The position numbers were made by a program, and so were the translations under genes. Shown piece after piece: positions 42,136-51,834 of a stretch of DNA of 64,000 bases. The DNA is from Saccharicrinis sp965230625 (GTDB taxonomy: Bacteria > Bacteroidota > Bacteroidia > Bacteroidales > Marinilabiliaceae). The notes under the pieces are model-generated. The model had not been told where the DNA came from. It worked only from the letters and a program-made list of their open reading frames with translations, and made no database searches. Each line of letters opens with the position of its first letter. Positions within the stretch are counted from its first letter, which is position 1. The stretch covers positions 1,488,001-1,552,000 of the forward strand of contig CBDDLL010000001.1 of assembly GCA_965230625.1 (NCBI GenBank), in the 5' to 3' direction.

Positions 42136-43137
42136 TTATAATTCTATTTTTTGAATACACTCTTTCAATAGTAATTCTTTGTTAATGGGTACTACTCCCG
42201 ATTCTTCACAAACTAAACCTCCTGCCATATTGGATATTTTCGCAATTAAATCAGGTTGTAAATCCTGAACTAAACATAGTGCGCTTACGCTAATTACGGT
42301 ATCTCCTGCTCCTGATACATCGGCAATACTTCTAATTTCGGCAGGAATAATTGATGGTTCTTTTCCTTTGTAATTAACAAAAACCCCATGTTCAGATAAG
42401 GTTATCATCAATATATCAATATCTTGTTCTTTTTGGAATTTGTTACCTGCATTAATAAGTGGTACGTTATCACCTTTCTTCAACTCTAACTTGCAACCTT
42501 CATTAAACTCTTTAAAGTTGGGTTTGAAAAAAGTAACACCTTTATAGTCAGTAAAATTGCGTTTTTTAGGATCTACTAAAGTGGGTATTCCTTTTTCGTT
42601 TGCTTTGTTAACTACTTTACTGATAACAGATGAGGTAATAACACCTTTATCATAATCTTCAAAAACAATAGCATCAACTCTATTGGTTTCTATGATATGA
42701 TTGAATTTTAATAATAATTTTTCCTCAGAATTAGAATTAATTGGAGTGCAGATTTCTTCATCAACTCTAAGTAAATGTTGGTGTTGGCTAATTACCCTGG
42801 TTTTAACTGTTGTCATACGATGATGACATGAAACAATTCCGTCTTCAGTCAAATTTTGCTCTTTGAGTAATGTAAAAAAGTCGTGACTGCGTAAATCGTC
42901 TCCAATAACGGAACATAAAATGGGATTTGCTCCTAAAGCTTGAATATTTAAGGCCACATTAGCTGCACCACCCAAGCGATTTTCTCTTCCGACACTTGAT
43001 AAAATTGGTACTGGAGCTTCTGGTGAAATTCTATTAACATCGCCCCATAGGTAGGAGTCGATCATTACATCACCTATGATTAGTATGTTTTTATCGTTGA
43101 AATTCTCGAATAACTGAGTAAAAAACTCTTGCGACAT
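42136..43137 (-). CDS. rfaE1: D-glycero-beta-D-manno-heptose-7-phosphate kinase
   Basis: This 333-residue PfkB-family kinase phosphorylates heptose 7-phosphate at C1, a step in making ADP-heptose for the LPS core. The N-terminal block IGDVMIDSYLWGDVNRISPEAPVPIL is diagnostic for RfaE/HldE domain 1. The PfkB motifs are GGAANVALNIQALGANP and DVSGAGDTVISVSALCL with the catalytic aspartate. The second, nucleotidyltransferase domain of HldE is missing, as is common in Bacteroidota. I use the ATG at 43137; the longer frame starts with TTG and adds six residues. It is monocistronic here, separate from other LPS genes. Confidence 0.88.
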   Translation of the reverse strand: MSQEFFTQLFENFNDKNILIIGDVMIDSYLWGDVNRISPEAPVPILSSVGRENRLGGAANVALNIQALGANPILCSVIGDDLRSHDFFTLLKEQNLTEDGIVSCHHRMTTVKTRVISQHQHLLRVDEEICTPINSNSEEKLLLKFNHIIETNRVDAIVFEDYDKGVITSSVISKVVNKANEKGIPTLVDPKKRNFTDYKGVTFFKPNFKEFNEGCKLELKKGDNVPLINAGNKFQKEQDIDILMITLSEHGVFVNYKGKEPSIIPAEIRSIADVSGAGDTVISVSALCLVQDLQPDLIAKISNMAGGLVCEESGVVPINKELLLKECIQKIEL

Positions 43138-43571
43138 GCTTAAAATTTTGCACAAATATAAAAAAAATGGAATAGCGATAAATATTTACAAGCATAGTCT
43201 GATATATTTAGGTTATTAGTTTGCTGGTTTTCTAATTTAATTTGGTGTTTAGGTGTATTTTCTTAAGTATTAGGATTATAAAAGTAAGGGTGGTTGTAGA
43301 AAATAACTTTTGTTTAGATAGTGATGTTGTGCTTTTAATACTTTATTATGAGAGAATGTTTAACTAAATCAACTCCTTTTTTTAATAAAAGTAGTATTGA
43401 TATTTTTGTTATTATACTTGAAGTAAATGTATTATAAATCCCTAAATAAACCAGTATTATTTGCTATTTTTGCACCTCATTTTTCGTTAGCAATGATGTA
43501 AATCATATTTTTGTTGTGAAAAGCGAACAAACGCAGAGGATGTAAGTTAACATCTCCAAGGAATAGAGCAT
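43138..43571. other. Intergenic and leader region before metH
   Basis: This 434-bp stretch separates the divergent heptose kinase and metH genes. It contains a TATTTTTGC -7-like element at 43465-43473 and, close to the metH start, a short stem GATGT-AAGTTA-ACATC (about 43538-43553). I looked for cobalamin, SAM and T-box leader features and could not find one. The remaining sequence is AT-rich with nothing I can name. Confidence 0.45.
43465..43473 (+). promoter_or_regulatory. -7 promoter element of metH
   Basis: TATTTTTGC matches TAnnTTTGC exactly, 99 bp before the metH ATG. No TTG lies at the usual upstream distance. Confidence 0.35.
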
Positions 43572-46500
43572 ATGGATAGGACACAAAGGTTATACAAGGC
43601 GATTAAGGAGCGCATCTTAATATTAGATGGTGCAATGGGGAGTTTAATTCAAACTTATAAACTTCAAGAGGAGGATTATAGGGGAGAGCGGTTTAAAGAT
43701 TATCATATGCCTATAAAGGGAAATAATGATATTCTTTCAATTACACAACCTCAAGTTATAAAGGAAATACATGCCAAGTATTTGGAAGCAGGTTCGGATA
43801 TAATTGAAACCAATACATTTAATGCAACTTCAATTTCTCAGGCAGACTACGATATGCAAGCTGCTGTTTGGGACATCAATTATGAGTCGGCAAAGGTAGC
43901 CAGAGAAATAGCGGATGAGTATACGTTTAAAACTCCTGAAAAACCACGTTTCGTTTGTGGTTCTATTGGTCCATTGAATAAGGCATTATCGCTTTCTCCA
44001 GATGTAAATAACCCTGGCTTTAGAGCAACTACATTTGATGAAGTAAAGTTTTCGTACAAAGAGCAAGTGGAAGCTTTAATTAAAGGAGGGGCCGATTTAC
44101 TAATGATAGAAACGGTATTCGATACTTTAAATGCTAAAGCTGCACTTATAGCTATAGATGAAGTATTTGAAGAGTTAGGAGTAAAGTTGCCTGTTATGGT
44201 TTCTGGTACTATTACTGATGCCAGTGGTAGAACACTATCGGGACAAACTTTACAGGCTTTTATCGATTCTGTTTCACATATGGATGTTTTTAGTATCGGC
44301 TTAAACTGTTCATTAGGGGCTGAAGAATTAGAGCCATATGTAACAGAGTTAGCTCAAAAAGCACCTTTTTATGTTAGTGCACACCCCAATGCAGGATTAC
44401 CAAATCAGTTTGGTGAATACGACCAAACACCTGAGCAGATGTCGGATCTTATTAGTGAGTGGCTCGAAGAAGGCAGGATAAATATTCTGGGAGGTTGTTG
44501 CGGAACTACACCTGAGCATATTGCGGCTTTGGCTAAAGCAGCTGAAAAATATAATACGCATCAAAAAGTTAAAGCACCAGAAATAACTCACTTAAGTGGA
44601 CTGGAATCGCTTCAAATGCGTGAGGATACTAACTTTATTAATATTGGTGAGCGTTGTAATGTAGCAGGTTCTCGTAAATTCTTACGTTTAATTAAAGAAA
44701 AGAATTATGAGGAGGCTTTAAGTATTGCACGTCATCAAGTAGAAAACGGGGCTCAAATTGTTGATGTTAACATGGATGATGCCATGTTAGAAGCTAAGGA
44801 GGAGATGGTTAATTTCCTAAATATGTTAATGTCGGATCCTGACGTTTCGCGTGTGCCTGTGATGGTTGATTCTTCGAAATTTGAGGTAATTGAAGCAGGA
44901 TTAAAATGCTTACAGGGAAAATCGGTAGTAAATAGTATTAGCCTAAAAGAGGGAGAAGAACCTTTTTTACATCAAGCACGCACAATAAAGAAATATGGAG
45001 CTGCAGTGGTTGTTATGGCTTTTGATGAAAAAGGGCAAGCAGACAATTTTGAGCGTCGTAAAGAAATTTGTGGAAGAGCATATAAGTTGCTTACCGAAGA
45101 AGTAAATTTTCCTCCTCAAGATATTATATTTGATCCTAACGTGTTGGCTGTTGCAACTGGGATTGAGGAACATAATAATTATGCTGTAGATTTTATTAAG
45201 TCCTGTAAATGGATCAAGGAAAATTTACCACATGCCCATATTAGTGGTGGAATTAGTAACCTTTCTTTCTCCTTTAGGGGAAATAATGTAGTTAGGGAGG
45301 CAATTCATTCTGTATTTTTATTCTATGCTATAAAAGAAGGTTTGGATATGGGTATTGTTAATCCGGCAATGTTGCAGGTATACGATGATATTCCAAAGGA
45401 ATTGCTGGAGCATGTTGAAGACGTAGTTTTAAACAAACGACCTGATGCTACAGATAGGTTAGTAGAGTATGCAGAAACCATAAAAAATACTCAGCAAGCA
45501 GAGGGGGATACTAAACAGGCGGCTTGGAGAGAGGGGACTCTTGAAGAAAGACTTACGCATTGTCTTGTTAAAGGGATTAGTGATTATTTGGATGTTGATG
45601 TTAAAGAAGCATTAGAGAAATATCCTACAGCTCTTGAAATTATCGAGCAACCTTTAATGGACGGAATGAACGTTGTTGGAGATTTGTTTGGCAGTGGAAA
45701 GATGTTTTTGCCGCAGGTAGTAAAAACAGCCAGGGTAATGAAAAAAGCAGTTGCTATTCTTCAGCCAGTCATTGAAGAAGAAAAAGCTTCGGGTGGAGGT
45801 AGTGCAAACAATGGTAAAATCTTAATGGCCACTGTTAAGGGGGATGTTCATGATATTGGTAAAAACATTGTAAGCGTAATTCTAGGTTGTAACAATTACC
45901 ATGTAATTGATTTAGGAGTAATGGTACCCACCGAGAAAATATTGAAAGAAGCCATTGAACATGGAGTAGATATTATTGGATTAAGTGGTTTGATAACACC
46001 TTCGTTAGAGGAAATGGTTAATGTGGCTAAAGAAATGAAACGCTCCAACTTTAATATACCTTTACTTATTGGGGGAGCCACCACATCTAAAGTTCATACC
46101 GCAGTTAAAATTGAGCCAGAGTACGATAGTCCTGTAGTTCATGTTAAAGATGCTTCAAAGAGTGCACAGGTTGTTAGTGCGTTACTTTCTAAAAGCGGGA
46201 AAGAGAATTTCTCTGAGCAAGTAAAAAAAGAATATGAAGAGTTAAGAGAACGTAATTCTAGTAAAAAGAAAGTTGTAATTGCTCCACTTGAAGAAGCAAG
46301 AGCAAAAGGATTTCAGATTGATTGGGAAAACGATGTTGTAGCTAAACCAAAGTTAACAGGAATAAAGGTTTTTGATGATTATTCAATTTCGGAAATCAGG
46401 GAGTTTATTGATTGGACTTTCTTTTATCAAGCTTGGAATCTAACAGGTAATTACGATGGAATTGAAGAGGTAATCACCAAGGAGCAAGAAGAAGAGTGGC

Positions 46501-47309
46501 TTAAGAAATATAAAACAGAACAAGCTTCGTCTAAAGCTAAAGAGGCTCTTAAGTTATGGCGTGATGCTAAACAAATGTTGGATAAAATAGAGGAAGATAA
46601 AATGCTAACAGCCAAAGCTGTTTTTGGAATATTTCCTGCTAATAGTGATGGTGATGATATTGTCGTTTATAGTGATGAAGAAAGAGTTGTAGAAAAAACC
46701 AGGTTTCATCAAATGAGGGAACAACAAGATAAAGCTGGAAAAACAACTTTTCACTCATTGGCAGATTTTATTGCACCTGTAGATAGTGGAGTTAAAGATT
46801 ATATTGGAGGCTTTGCGGTAACAGCAGGTATTGGAATCGAAAAATGGATTAAGCATTACGAAGATGATCATGACGATTTTTCAGCAATTCTCTTAAAAGC
46901 ATTGGCTGATAGATTAGCTGAGGCTTTTGCCGAATTATTACATTTTAGAGTAAGAAGAGAGTTTTGGGGATATGCTCCAGAGGAAGAATTTAATACAGAA
47001 AACTTCATTAGAGAACGATATCGTGGTATTCGTCCTGCATTGGGATATCCAGCATGTCCTGATCATAGCGAGAAAAGGTTACTTTTTGATTTAATGCAAG
47101 TGGAAGATAATACCCAAATTACATTAACCGAACATTTTAGTATGTATCCCAATGCATCGGTAAGTGGATTGTATTTTGCCCATCCAAAAGCTATGTACTT
47201 TGGTATTGGTAAAATAGGGAAGGATCAAGTAGAGGATTTAGCCAAAAGGAAGGAAACGTCTACTGAAGATCTTGAAAAATGGATTCCATTAAATTTAGGA
47301 TATAAATAA
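43572..47309 (+). CDS. metH: Cobalamin-dependent methionine synthase
   Basis: This 1245-residue four-module enzyme transfers a methyl group from methyl-tetrahydrofolate to homocysteine through cobalamin. The homocysteine module (about 1-330) has the zinc cysteines in GLNCSLGAE and GGCCGTT. The folate module (about 355-620) starts at NIGERCNVAGSRKF. The cobalamin module (about 655-890) carries the DVHDIGKNI motif whose histidine (near residue 760) coordinates cobalt. The activation module (about 905-1240) has RGIRPALGYPACPDHSEK for SAM binding. All modules are complete. It is followed 30 bp later by metF. It implies a need for vitamin B12. Confidence 0.98.
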   Translation: MDRTQRLYKAIKERILILDGAMGSLIQTYKLQEEDYRGERFKDYHMPIKGNNDILSITQPQVIKEIHAKYLEAGSDIIETNTFNATSISQADYDMQAAVWDINYESAKVAREIADEYTFKTPEKPRFVCGSIGPLNKALSLSPDVNNPGFRATTFDEVKFSYKEQVEALIKGGADLLMIETVFDTLNAKAALIAIDEVFEELGVKLPVMVSGTITDASGRTLSGQTLQAFIDSVSHMDVFSIGLNCSLGAEELEPYVTELAQKAPFYVSAHPNAGLPNQFGEYDQTPEQMSDLISEWLEEGRINILGGCCGTTPEHIAALAKAAEKYNTHQKVKAPEITHLSGLESLQMREDTNFINIGERCNVAGSRKFLRLIKEKNYEEALSIARHQVENGAQIVDVNMDDAMLEAKEEMVNFLNMLMSDPDVSRVPVMVDSSKFEVIEAGLKCLQGKSVVNSISLKEGEEPFLHQARTIKKYGAAVVVMAFDEKGQADNFERRKEICGRAYKLLTEEVNFPPQDIIFDPNVLAVATGIEEHNNYAVDFIKSCKWIKENLPHAHISGGISNLSFSFRGNNVVREAIHSVFLFYAIKEGLDMGIVNPAMLQVYDDIPKELLEHVEDVVLNKRPDATDRLVEYAETIKNTQQAEGDTKQAAWREGTLEERLTHCLVKGISDYLDVDVKEALEKYPTALEIIEQPLMDGMNVVGDLFGSGKMFLPQVVKTARVMKKAVAILQPVIEEEKASGGGSANNGKILMATVKGDVHDIGKNIVSVILGCNNYHVIDLGVMVPTEKILKEAIEHGVDIIGLSGLITPSLEEMVNVAKEMKRSNFNIPLLIGGATTSKVHTAVKIEPEYDSPVVHVKDASKSAQVVSALLSKSGKENFSEQVKKEYEELRERNSSKKKVVIAPLEEARAKGFQIDWENDVVAKPKLTGIKVFDDYSISEIREFIDWTFFYQAWNLTGNYDGIEEVITKEQEEEWLKKYKTEQASSKAKEALKLWRDAKQMLDKIEEDKMLTAKAVFGIFPANSDGDDIVVYSDEERVVEKTRFHQMREQQDKAGKTTFHSLADFIAPVDSGVKDYIGGFAVTAGIGIEKWIKHYEDDHDDFSAILLKALADRLAEAFAELLHFRVRREFWGYAPEEEFNTENFIRERYRGIRPALGYPACPDHSEKRLLFDLMQVEDNTQITLTEHFSMYPNASVSGLYFAHPKAMYFGIGKIGKDQVEDLAKRKETSTEDLEKWIPLNLGYK

Positions 47310-47339
47310 TTGAATTGAAAAAACTGATAAATAAACATA

Positions 47340-48293
47340 ATGACAGCAGCAGAATTAGTTTTAAAAGATAATACAACTAAATTTTCATTTGAACTTTTAC
47401 CTCCTCTTAAGGGAAATAATATAGATAAGGTTTTTAAGACCATTGATTCATTAAAAGAATTTGATCCTCAGTTTATTAATATCACTTCTCATCGTGAGGA
47501 ATATGCTTTTCAGACTAATGGCAATGGATATGTTGAAAAAAAGGTAATTAGAAAACGTCCTGGAACAGTTGCAGTTGCTGCATCAATCCAAAATAAGTAT
47601 GGTATTAAAGTTATACCTCATATTATATCAAGAGGATTTACCCGCAGCGAAACAGAATATGCACTAATAGATCTGAATTTTTTAGGTGTTCATGATTTAT
47701 TAGTGCTAAGAGGTGATGATACGCATAAAGATCGATATCCTGTACGTGATGAAAAGTGTAATCAATATGCTATAGAATTGGCCGAACAGGTTAATGATTT
47801 GAATAAGGGAAAATTTTTGGATGGGACAAGCGTTGAACCTTTTGAAACACCGTTTTCTTATGGAGTAGCAGGCTATCCCGAGAAACATGAAGAGGCTCCT
47901 AATATGGATTCTGACCTGTCATATCTAAAAGCAAAAGTAGATGCTGGAGCAGAATATATTATGACACAGATGTTTTTTGATAATCAAAAATATTATGAGT
48001 TTGTTGAAAAATGTAGAGCGATAGGGATAACAGTACCTATAATTCCAGGATTGAAACCAGTAACGCTGGCAAATCAACTTACTGTGCTACCTAAGATTTT
48101 TAGCTGTGAAATTCCTGAAGACTTTGCTAAAGAGCTGCGTAAATGTAAAGATAATGATGAGGTAAAGCAGGTTGGTGTTGAATGGTGTACACAACAAGCT
48201 CTTGATCTTAAAAAGAATGGAGTACCAATTCTTCACTTTTATACAATGATGGCTACACAGAGCGTTCGTAAAGTTGCAGAGGCAGTTTATTAG
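47340..48293 (+). CDS. metF: Methylenetetrahydrofolate reductase
   Basis: This 317-residue flavoenzyme reduces methylene-tetrahydrofolate to methyl-tetrahydrofolate, the methyl donor for MetH. Family features are FSFELLPPLKGNNIDKVFKTI with the catalytic glutamate, INITSHREEY, GIKVIPHIISRGFTR, LLVLRGDDTHKD, FSYGVAGYPEKHEEAPNMDSDLSYLKAKVDAGAEYIMTQMFFD (quoted here in outline only by its ends FSYGVAGYPEKH and GAEYIMTQMFFD) and FYTMMATQ at the end. It is 30 bp after metH, so both are co-transcribed. A strong terminator follows. Confidence 0.96.
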   Translation: MTAAELVLKDNTTKFSFELLPPLKGNNIDKVFKTIDSLKEFDPQFINITSHREEYAFQTNGNGYVEKKVIRKRPGTVAVAASIQNKYGIKVIPHIISRGFTRSETEYALIDLNFLGVHDLLVLRGDDTHKDRYPVRDEKCNQYAIELAEQVNDLNKGKFLDGTSVEPFETPFSYGVAGYPEKHEEAPNMDSDLSYLKAKVDAGAEYIMTQMFFDNQKYYEFVEKCRAIGITVPIIPGLKPVTLANQLTVLPKIFSCEIPEDFAKELRKCKDNDEVKQVGVEWCTQQALDLKKNGVPILHFYTMMATQSVRKVAEAVY

Positions 48294-48330
48294 TAAAAAG
48301 AATAGTATACAGTAAAATATCATAATGAGG

Positions 48331-48369
48331 AATCCGGAGCTTAATGAGTTCCGGATTTCTTATTTTTAA
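48331..48369 (+). terminator. Terminator after metH-metF
   Basis: AATCCGGA (48331-48338) pairs with TCCGGATT (48350-48357), a perfect 8-bp stem with 11-base loop, followed by a T-rich stretch (TTCTTATTTTTAA). Confidence 0.75.
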
Positions 48370-48392
48370 TACATGATTATTAGGTTTATCGT

Positions 48393-48468
48393 TTTTGACT
48401 TTATATACTTTTAACTTGATGCTTTCAACTTAATAATTTTAACTTGATAAAATTCACATTAACTTTAT
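48393..48468 (+). repeat. Five iteron-like 12-bp direct repeats
   Basis: Five degenerate copies of TTTTAACTTGAT begin at 48393 (TTTTGACTTTAT), 48409 (exact), 48423 (TTTCAACTTAAT), 48437 (exact) and 48457 (CATTAACTTTAT). Start-to-start spacings are 16, 14, 14 and 20 bp. The array ends about 50 bp before the aldehyde dehydrogenase start. Confidence 0.5.
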
Positions 48469-48520
48469 CTAATTATTCAGCAAGAGTTATCATATTTACT
48501 GTAATAAATTTGATTTTGCT

Positions 48521-49891
48521 ATGTTACTTAAATCCATCAATCCAGCTAGTGGAGAAATTATAAGAGAATATCCTGAATCTCAATGGGAAGAAATTGACAA
48601 TATCATTCGCGATGTAAGACAGGCTTTTAAGTCTTGGAGAAAAACAAAAATACAGGAGCGTATAGATCATGTAAAGAACCTGGCTAAGTTGATGGAAATT
48701 AAAAAGGAAGGTCTTGCCTTTACCATAACAATAGAGATGGGTAAACCTATAGCAGAAGCGAGGGCAGAAATTGATAAATGCATTTGGTTGTGTAATTATT
48801 ATTGTGAGAATATCGATAACTTTCTGAAACCTCAGCTTGTTGAAACAGAGGCTTCTGAATCTTATATATCTTTTCAGCCTTTGGGAGTTATTTTAGCAAT
48901 TATGCCTTGGAACTTTCCTTTTTGGCAAGTGTTTCGTTGCGCTATTCCATCTATACTAGCCGGTAATACAATGGTGCTTAAACATGCTTCAAATGTTCCA
49001 GGGTGTGCCATTGCAATTGAAGATTTATTTTTAGAGTCTGATTTCCCCTCAGATATTTTTAGATCGATTTTAACATCTAATAGAAAAGTTGAAAGAATAA
49101 TAACCAATAAACGAATTGCGGCTCTAACTCTTACAGGAAGCACAAAGGCAGGACAAGCTGTAGCTCAAACAGCAGGAGCTTACTTAAAAAAATGTGTTCT
49201 TGAATTAGGAGGAAGTGATCCATATTTAATTTTAGATGACGCAGATTTGAAATTAGCAGTAGAAGCTTGTGTGAATGGGAGGTTGATAAATACTGGCCAA
49301 AGTTGTATTGGAGCTAAACGTTTTATTGTTACAGAGAAGATATATAACGACTTTGAAGAAAAGTTTGTTAAAGAAATGAAGTCTGCTACAATGGGTGATC
49401 CATTTAATGAATTTAATCAACTGGGGCCCTTGGCTAGAGGTAATATTCGTGAGGATTTATTAAGTCAGGTAAATAAATCAGTTTCTTTAGGTGCGAGTTT
49501 ACTATGTGGGGGAGAAATAGATTATGATATTGATGGATTTTATTATCCAGCAACAGTATTATCCAACGTGCAAACTGGAATGCCTGCGTACAACCAGGAA
49601 TTATTTGGACCTGTAGCTTCTTTAATTAAAGTAAAGGATGAACAGGAAGCAATTAAAGTTGCAAACGATACAAGTTTTGGTTTGGGAGCAGCAGTATTTA
49701 CAAGTGATATTGAAAAAGGAAAGTATATAGCTGAGCTTGAGCTTGAAGCAGGTTGTTGTTTTGTTAATGACTTTGTAAAGTCAGATCCCAGATTGCCTTT
49801 TGGAGGAGTTAAGGAAAGTGGATATGGACGCGAACTATCTGTTTTTGGATTACATGAGTTTGTTAATGTTAAATCAGTATATATAAAGTAA
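48521..49891 (+). CDS. NAD(P)-dependent aldehyde dehydrogenase (succinate-semialdehyde type)
   Basis: This 456-residue enzyme oxidises an aldehyde to the acid. The ALDH motifs are complete: IMPWNFPFWQVFRCAIPSI, LTLTGSTKAGQAVA for the cofactor fold, VLELGGSDPYLILDDAD with the catalytic glutamate, NTGQSCIGAKRF with the catalytic cysteine, and the ELFGPVASLIKV and LPFGGVKESGYGRE end segments. The short N-terminus and SDP variant resemble the GabD/Sad group, so succinate semialdehyde is a likely but unproven substrate. It starts with ATG at 48521 and lies 4 bp before recX. A five-copy repeat array upstream may control it. Confidence 0.88.
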   Translation: MLLKSINPASGEIIREYPESQWEEIDNIIRDVRQAFKSWRKTKIQERIDHVKNLAKLMEIKKEGLAFTITIEMGKPIAEARAEIDKCIWLCNYYCENIDNFLKPQLVETEASESYISFQPLGVILAIMPWNFPFWQVFRCAIPSILAGNTMVLKHASNVPGCAIAIEDLFLESDFPSDIFRSILTSNRKVERIITNKRIAALTLTGSTKAGQAVAQTAGAYLKKCVLELGGSDPYLILDDADLKLAVEACVNGRLINTGQSCIGAKRFIVTEKIYNDFEEKFVKEMKSATMGDPFNEFNQLGPLARGNIREDLLSQVNKSVSLGASLLCGGEIDYDIDGFYYPATVLSNVQTGMPAYNQELFGPVASLIKVKDEQEAIKVANDTSFGLGAAVFTSDIEKGKYIAELELEAGCCFVNDFVKSDPRLPFGGVKESGYGRELSVFGLHEFVNVKSVYIK

Positions 49892-49895
49892 TATA

Positions 49896-50363
49896 ATGAC
49901 CTTTGAAGAAGCATTGGTAAGAGCCTCAAGTATTTGCGCACGACAAGAGAAGTGTATTTTTGATATTGAGAAAAAGTTAAAAGATTGGGAGGTAGAACCA
50001 ATAGTGTCGGAAAGAGTTATAGATAAACTAATTGAAGAAAAGTTTATAGATGAAGAGCGGTATGTAAAGTTTTATGTAAAGGATAAATTTAAATTTAATA
50101 GGTGGGGAAAAATAAAAATAAAATGGCAGCTTAGTGCAAAGCAAATAAAAGGGAAGCAAGTAGATGAAGCCTTGCAACAAATAAACGATGAGGAGTATAT
50201 AGATGCTTTGGCGCAATTATTGAAGCAAAAAAGAAGCAAGATAAAAGAGGATGATGATTATAAAGTAAAAGCTTCTTTAATTAGATATGCATCTTCAAGA
50301 GGCTTCGAGCAAGATTTGATTTATCAATTATTGGATTCTGAACAAATTAATGATATAATTTAA
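49896..50363 (+). CDS. recX: RecX family regulatory protein
   Basis: This 155-residue all-helical protein matches RecX, which binds RecA filaments and limits recombination. Signature pieces are ICARQEKCIFDIEKKLKDW, then the LIEEKFIDEERYVKFYVKDKFKFNRWGK segment (given here by its ends LIEEKFIDEERY and KFKFNRWGK), IKIKWQLSAKQI and YKVKASLIRYASSRGFEQDLI. Three tandem RecX-type three-helix repeats fit. recA is not in the window. It begins 4 bp after the aldehyde dehydrogenase stop, so the two are probably co-transcribed, a coupling with no obvious functional meaning. Confidence 0.9.
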   Translation: MTFEEALVRASSICARQEKCIFDIEKKLKDWEVEPIVSERVIDKLIEEKFIDEERYVKFYVKDKFKFNRWGKIKIKWQLSAKQIKGKQVDEALQQINDEEYIDALAQLLKQKRSKIKEDDDYKVKASLIRYASSRGFEQDLIYQLLDSEQINDII

Positions 50364-50374
50364 AATGTTAACCT

Positions 50375-51787
50375 ATGAATACCTTTAACTCCAAAAAGCT
50401 TACTAGCTGGTTTGTAGTATGTCTGCTAGTATTACCATCAATACTTTCTTTATCAAATATTGAAGCAAAAAGAAAACCATCCTGGGTTAAGCAACGTCCC
50501 GCAGATCCTGAATATTACATAGGAAGGGCTATGAGTCCAAAGGAAGGAGGGGAAGTAACTTATAGAACTTTGGCTAGGAATAAAGCTCTTAAAGAATTAA
50601 GTTCAGAGATTAAAGTTACCATATCTTCAAATTCTCTGCTTCGTCAGTTTGAAAATAACTACCAGCTTAAGGAAGAATACGAGGCAAGTACAAGTGAATC
50701 TGTTGAAGCTACTTTAGAAGGGTATGAGGTAATTACCTGGGAAGATAAACGTGAATATTGGGTAATGGTGCGCTTAAATAAAGATAAGTATGCAATGCGT
50801 AAAAAAATGAAACTTGATTACGCAAAAAGAATGTGTGCTACTTATTATTATGATGGAAAAAAGGCTGTAGAAAATGGAAATATCTATGAAGGATTACTGT
50901 TTTATTCTCAGGCAATAAAAGCGATAAGACAGCACACTAACGAGGATCTTTCTTATAAGGATATTGATGGTAATTTAAATTTAGGCTCAGATATTTTTAG
51001 TGCAATACAAGAAGCTTTTAGAAAAGTAGATTTACAGACTGATCAGCCATCTTATATTTTGCAGTTTAGTAAGGAACTAAAAGTGCCTTTAACATTACAG
51101 GCAAGTTATATTGATGCACTTGGTGATAGGAGAGCCATTTCAAATCTTCCTTTAAAATATTATTTTTCAAAAGGAAATGGAGAATTAACAAAAACAGGAA
51201 ATACGGATAGGGAAGGTAAGGCACAGTGCGATATTACAAGGTTAATTTCTAAGAGGAAAAGTCAAGAAATTACAGCAGAGTTTAACTTAGATATATTTCT
51301 TGAAAAAGAAACAAAAGAGGATAGAGTTTTGCTTGATGCTTTTTTTCATGACGAATTTTTACCTTCAACAAGGTTTAATATCGAGGTTCAAAAATCGACT
51401 GCTTATGTAGTGATCAATGAGATAGTTTTTAATGAAGAATCGAAGGGGATGACTTTTGGAAAGATGATGCGTTCTGAGTTAGCTCAAAGTTATTTTAATA
51501 TTACAGAAGATAAAGAAAATGCAGATTTTATTGTAAGTATTGATTCAGAGTTTATTGCTGGGGACGAAAAGAAAGGAAAGGGATACTCTGTATTTATTGT
51601 ATTTGCCGACTTTCACATGTCAATAAAAGATAATAAATCGCAAATGGAAATTTTTGCTGATGGTTTTAGTGGATTAAGAGGAATGCAACCAGGAAGTTAC
51701 GAATATGCTTTAAAAAATGTTCGAGAGAAAGCCAAGCAAAAAATTACCAAAGAAATCTTTCCTAAAATGGAACAAGTTAATTTGTAA
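50375..51787 (+). CDS. LPP20-like envelope protein
   Basis: This 470-residue exported protein has an N-terminal signal (LTSWFVVCLLVLPSILSLSN). The first 150 mature residues carry the LPP20-type pattern: PSWVKQRPADPEYYIGRAMS, then A-x-x-x-A-L-K-E-L-S-S-E-I and YWVMVRLNKDKY. There is no lipobox cysteine, unlike true LPP20 lipoproteins. The middle (about 235-345) looks beta-rich and Ig-like (LPLKYYFSKGNGELTKTGNTD). The C-terminal part (about 345-465) has mixed strands and ends with a basic helix. Function unknown; an envelope or outer-membrane role is likely. It starts 11 bp after recX. Confidence 0.72.
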   Translation: MNTFNSKKLTSWFVVCLLVLPSILSLSNIEAKRKPSWVKQRPADPEYYIGRAMSPKEGGEVTYRTLARNKALKELSSEIKVTISSNSLLRQFENNYQLKEEYEASTSESVEATLEGYEVITWEDKREYWVMVRLNKDKYAMRKKMKLDYAKRMCATYYYDGKKAVENGNIYEGLLFYSQAIKAIRQHTNEDLSYKDIDGNLNLGSDIFSAIQEAFRKVDLQTDQPSYILQFSKELKVPLTLQASYIDALGDRRAISNLPLKYYFSKGNGELTKTGNTDREGKAQCDITRLISKRKSQEITAEFNLDIFLEKETKEDRVLLDAFFHDEFLPSTRFNIEVQKSTAYVVINEIVFNEESKGMTFGKMMRSELAQSYFNITEDKENADFIVSIDSEFIAGDEKKGKGYSVFIVFADFHMSIKDNKSQMEIFADGFSGLRGMQPGSYEYALKNVREKAKQKITKEIFPKMEQVNL

Positions 51788-51803
51788 AATAATAGTAAGT
51801 CAG

Positions 51804-51834
51804 TAGTCATTGGTCAATTGTTTACTAATGACTA
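51804..51834. terminator. AT-rich hairpin between convergent genes
   Basis: TAGTCATT (51804-51811) pairs with AATGACTA (51827-51834), overlapping the stop codon of the minus-strand flippase-like gene. A second overlapping pairing, TGGTCAAT (51811-51818) with ATTGACCA (51834-51841), is also possible. It may end both transcripts, but there is no clear T-run. Confidence 0.35.

Noticed and set aside
43348..43437. 29-codon frame in the metH upstream region
   Set aside because: Upstream of the likely promoter element and without protein-like features.
43480..43571. Cobalamin or SAM riboswitch before metH
   Set aside because: The leader is too short after the -7 element and none of the conserved boxes of these riboswitches are visible.
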